A stretch of DNA of 64,000 nucleotides, taken from contig NZ_JAOEGC010000001.1 of the NCBI RefSeq assembly GCF_031801495.1, forward strand, positions 1,984,001 through 2,048,000, given 5' to 3'. The DNA comes from Agrobacterium tumefaciens_K (GTDB lineage: Bacteria; Pseudomonadota; Alphaproteobacteria; Rhizobiales; Rhizobiaceae). Shown here piece after piece: positions 61,060-64,000 of this stretch. Numbering within the stretch: the first letter of the stretch is position 1; every line of letters begins with the position of its first letter. The notes under the pieces are model-generated. The model saw nothing but the letters and a program-made list of their open reading frames with translations. It made no database searches and had not been told where the DNA came from. A program made the position numbers and the translations under genes.

Positions 61060-64000
61060 ATGACTGTCGAAACACCCCACACCACCGCAAAAGCTCCAGC
61101 TCTTGATGATCGTTACACGCTGGAAAGTGGAAAGATTCTGGTTTCTGGCACGCAGGCTCTGGTGCGTCTGCCGATGGTGCAGCGCCAGCGCGATCTGGCG
61201 CAGGGGCTGAACACTGCCGGATATGTCTCCGGATACAGGGGCTCGCCGCTTGCGAGTTTTGACCGCGAAATGGCGCGGGCGCAGAAATATCTCGATGAAC
61301 ACCATATCCGTTTCCGTCCTGGTCTGAATGAAGACATGGCGGCAACGGCGGTGTGGGGTACGCAGCAAACGGCCATGTTCCCCGGCGCGCGCTACGATGG
61401 CGTTTTTTCCATGTGGTATGGCAAGGGTCCGGGCGTAGACAGGACCATGGATGTCATTCGCCATGCAAATGCTGTCGGCACCAACCCGAATGGCGGCGTT
61501 TTGCTGCTGGTGGGTGACGATCACGGGGCGGTGTCTTCAACACTGCCGCACCAGAGCGAGCATAATCTGATTTCAGCCATGGTGCCGCTGTTATCTCCTG
61601 CAGGTGTGCAGGAGTATATCGATTACGGTCTGCTCGGCTGGGCGATGAGCCGCTATTCGGGTGCATGGGTCGGGTTCAAATGTCAGACGGAAATTGTCGA
61701 ATGCACGGCGACCATTGAGCTGGATCCGCATAAGCCGCAGATCGTTTATCCCGGCAAGACTGGTGAGTATTCGCTGCGCTGGCCGGACGGGCCGCACGCC
61801 ATGGAGCTGCGGCTTGAGAACAAGATGGCCGCGATCCACGATTTTACCCGTGCCAATGGTGTCGATCGCGCTGTCTGGTCATCTGGTTCCGGAAAGGCGC
61901 GTCTCGGCATCGTTTCCACGGGCAAATCCTGGCTCGATCTTATGGGTGCCCTCAATCGTCTTGGCATAGACGAGCGCCGCGCCGGTGAGCTTGGCATTCG
62001 CCTCTACAAGCTCGGCCTTGTCTGGCCCATCGAGCCGGACGGCATTTCGCGCTTTTCAAGCGAGGTGGAAAACCTGCTGGTGGTCGAGGAAAAACGCCCG
62101 ATCATCGAGGACCAGATCAAGTCGTTGCTGTTCAATATGGATGCCGACAGGCGCCCGAGGGTCTTTGGCAAAAGCGGTGTCAACGGCGCGCCGCTGCTTC
62201 CGGTGACGGGTGAGATCAACGATGTTTCGGTTGCTTCGGCCATCACGGCAATCTTCGGCTCTGGCGATACGCAGCTTCAGGCGCGGGCGATCGGCATCGA
62301 GGCTATCGTTGCCGCAAGCGCCATCGAGACGCCGGCGTTGAAACGCGATCCTTATTTCTGTTCCGGCTGTCCGCACAGTGTTTCGACACGACTGCCGGAG
62401 GGCAGCCGGGCCTCGACAGGTATCGGCTGCCATATGATGGTGATCGGGCTTGAGGAGCGCAACACCTCGACCTTCACCCAGATGGGCGGCGAGGGCGGTT
62501 CATGGATCGGATTGTCGCAGTTCACAGACGAGAAGCACATTTTCGTCAACATGGGCGATGGCACCTATTTCCATTCGGGCGTGCTGGCCATTCGAGCTGC
62601 CATAGCTGCCAAGGTCAACGCCACCTACAAGATCCTTTATAACGATGCCGTGGCCATGACCGGCGGCCAGAAGCACGACGGCGAAGTGACGGTTCCGGGC
62701 ATTGTTGGCCAGATGCTGGCCGAGGGTGTAGCGCGGGTCGCCGTGGTGGCCGAGCGGCCCGACGTTTGGCAGGGCAACCTGCCGAAATCCGTCACCGTCA
62801 ATCATCGCGACGAGCTGGACGCGGTGCAACGCGAACTGCGTGAGATCGAGGGCGTGACCGTTCTGGTTTACGATCAGGTCTGCGCGGCTGAAAAGCGCCG
62901 CCGCAGAAAGCGTGGCAAGCTGGAGGTATCCGACCAACGCGCCTTCATCAACGAACTGGTTTGTGAGGGTTGCGGCGATTGTTCGGCGGTTTCCAACTGT
63001 ATTTCTGTGGAGCCGCAGGAAACGGAGTTTGGCCGCAAGCGCCGCATCAACCAGTCGAGCTGTAACACCGACCTTTCCTGTCTCAAGGGCTTCTGCCCTA
63101 GCTTCGTGACTGTCGAGGGCGGCACCCTGCGCAAACCCGCTGCCAAGGCGGGCAAGGTGTCGTTTGACGATCTGCCGCTGCCGGTTCTGAAAACACTTTC
63201 CGGTCAGCCTTATAATATGCTTCTCGCCGGTATAGGTGGCACGGGTGTCATCACCGTCAGCGCCATTGTCTCCATGGCGGCGCATCTTGACGGGCTGGCC
63301 GTCCAGACGCTCGACCAGACCGGACTGGCCCAAAAAAATGGCGCAGTCGTCTCGCATCTGCGGGTGGCGAAGGAAACCGCCGATCTCAATTCGGTGCGCA
63401 TCGGCCCCGGCGAAAGCGATCTTGTACTCGGTTTCGATATCGTGGTGTCGGCTGGCAAGAACGCGCTGTCCACATTCTCGGCAGGGCGCACGCAGGCGGT
63501 GCTGGACGATCATTTCGCGCCTACCGCATCCTTCGTGCAGAATACGACGCTCGATTTCCGCCAGGGCGCTACGCTCAAGGCGCTGCGAAAAGCGGCAGGC
63601 GAAGATGCCGTAAACCTTGTCGCGGCCACAAAACTTGGCGCTGCACTGATGGGCGATGCTATTGCCGCCAACATGTTCCTGCTCGGCCATGCATGGCAGC
63701 GCGGCCTGGTCCCGATCAGCCTTTCGGCAATCCACAAGGCGATAGAACTGAACGGCACGGGTGTGGGCATGAACCGCGCCGCTTTCGGCTGGGGGCGCCG
63801 TTCGGTTGTCGAACCGGAGACTGTCCTCGACGCGGCGGGTCTGGGAGACGCGAAGGAAGAGCTTGCAGAAACACTCGACGGGATCATCGAGCGTAGGGCG
63901 AAGTTCCTGACCGGATATCAGAGCAGCGCTTATGCGCGCCGTTATCGCAAGCTGGTGGAAACCGCCCGCAGCGCCGAAGCCAAAGCCGGAGGTGGCGAAG
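61060..64000 (+). CDS. Indolepyruvate ferredoxin oxidoreductase, fused subunits (incomplete)
   Basis: At least 980 residues, open at the window end; full members have about 1150. It is the fused IorA-IorB type. The N-terminal pyruvate-oxidoreductase domain has VSGYRGSPLASFDREM. The Fe-S cysteines are in FCSGCPHSVSTRL and later CEGCGDCSAVSNC and CNTDLSCLKGFCP; the TPP region is near DGTYFHSG. The gamma-type domain starts at LLAGIGGTGVITVSAIVS. It converts an arylpyruvate to the aryl-acetyl-CoA with ferredoxin. An ATG at 61054 overlaps the previous stop; 61060, 9 bases after GGAGGG, is preferred. Confidence 0.92.
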   Translation, partial: MTVETPHTTAKAPALDDRYTLESGKILVSGTQALVRLPMVQRQRDLAQGLNTAGYVSGYRGSPLASFDREMARAQKYLDEHHIRFRPGLNEDMAATAVWGTQQTAMFPGARYDGVFSMWYGKGPGVDRTMDVIRHANAVGTNPNGGVLLLVGDDHGAVSSTLPHQSEHNLISAMVPLLSPAGVQEYIDYGLLGWAMSRYSGAWVGFKCQTEIVECTATIELDPHKPQIVYPGKTGEYSLRWPDGPHAMELRLENKMAAIHDFTRANGVDRAVWSSGSGKARLGIVSTGKSWLDLMGALNRLGIDERRAGELGIRLYKLGLVWPIEPDGISRFSSEVENLLVVEEKRPIIEDQIKSLLFNMDADRRPRVFGKSGVNGAPLLPVTGEINDVSVASAITAIFGSGDTQLQARAIGIEAIVAASAIETPALKRDPYFCSGCPHSVSTRLPEGSRASTGIGCHMMVIGLEERNTSTFTQMGGEGGSWIGLSQFTDEKHIFVNMGDGTYFHSGVLAIRAAIAAKVNATYKILYNDAVAMTGGQKHDGEVTVPGIVGQMLAEGVARVAVVAERPDVWQGNLPKSVTVNHRDELDAVQRELREIEGVTVLVYDQVCAAEKRRRRKRGKLEVSDQRAFINELVCEGCGDCSAVSNCISVEPQETEFGRKRRINQSSCNTDLSCLKGFCPSFVTVEGGTLRKPAAKAGKVSFDDLPLPVLKTLSGQPYNMLLAGIGGTGVITVSAIVSMAAHLDGLAVQTLDQTGLAQKNGAVVSHLRVAKETADLNSVRIGPGESDLVLGFDIVVSAGKNALSTFSAGRTQAVLDDHFAPTASFVQNTTLDFRQGATLKALRKAAGEDAVNLVAATKLGAALMGDAIAANMFLLGHAWQRGLVPISLSAIHKAIELNGTGVGMNRAAFGWGRRSVVEPETVLDAAGLGDAKEELAETLDGIIERRAKFLTGYQSSAYARRYRKLVETARSAEAKAGGGE

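Overview
The window looks like a piece of an Agrobacterium/Rhizobium-group genome (Rhizobiaceae). The reasons are the moderately high GC, the dense set of ABC importers for amino acids and sugars, an AcrAB-AcrR efflux operon ordered as in Agrobacterium, a short FtsZ paralogue without the C-terminal tail, a DUF1127 protein followed by CCTCCTCCC-loop hairpins, and Zur-type operators between a COG0523 GTPase and a zinc ABC operon. From memory, the ftsZ paralogue next to a hydroxyproline cluster resembles the linear chromosome (chromid) of A. tumefaciens C58; this is an inference and was not searched. There are no rRNA or tRNA genes, no ribosomal protein genes and no CRISPR array, which fits an accessory replicon.

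Layout. 1-4449: end of an RND efflux operon (acrA', acrB, acrR). 4725-8368: ribose-type sugar ABC importer with a short in-frame leader ORF. 8517-13204: small membrane protein, then a zinc-starvation module (COG0523 GTPase divergent from an ATPase/permease/binding-protein operon, three Zur-like boxes between). 13226-13955: palindromic repeat, DUF1127 gene and a four-hairpin cuckoo-type sRNA array. 13975-15656: receiver protein and short FtsZ. 15807-26081: hydroxyproline catabolism and uptake (GntR, DapA-family deaminase, Ldh2-family reductase, amino-acid ABC importer, FAD dehydrogenase, aconitase X, proline-racemase-family protein). 26171-31875: LacI regulator and small barrel protein divergent from a second amino-acid ABC operon ending in a 2-hydroxyacid dehydrogenase. 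32038-36381: signalling genes (PAS-GGDEF-EAL, a methyltransferase, a DUF4242-cyclase fusion). 37388-45066: second sugar ABC importer with an SMP-30 lactonase, divergent from a GAF histidine kinase and LuxR-type response regulator. 45518-48864: VOC/SDR-barrel/SDR operon with divergent LysR. 49696-56480: TRAP transporter plus dehydrogenase cluster with a convergent LysR. 56481-57470: gene-poor DNA with a Tn3-family transposase remnant. 57615-64000: acrylyl-CoA-reductase-like gene and GntR, divergent from a D-2-hydroxyacid dehydrogenase and a fused indolepyruvate ferredoxin oxidoreductase that runs off the window.

How they work together. Most modules follow one plan: a transporter, the enzymes for its substrate and a local regulator. 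The hydroxyproline block can be read as two converging routes. 4-hydroxyproline would go through epimerisation, FAD oxidation and deamination towards alpha-ketoglutarate semialdehyde. 3-hydroxyproline would go through AcnX dehydration and Ldh2-family reduction to proline. The final semialdehyde dehydrogenase is not in the window. The most unusual items are the Ser/Thr proline-racemase homologue, the missing stop codon between a dehydrogenase and a TRAP binding protein, the SDR-barrel fusion with a displaced catalytic Tyr, the in-frame leader ORF before the first sugar ATPase, and the sRNA hairpin array.
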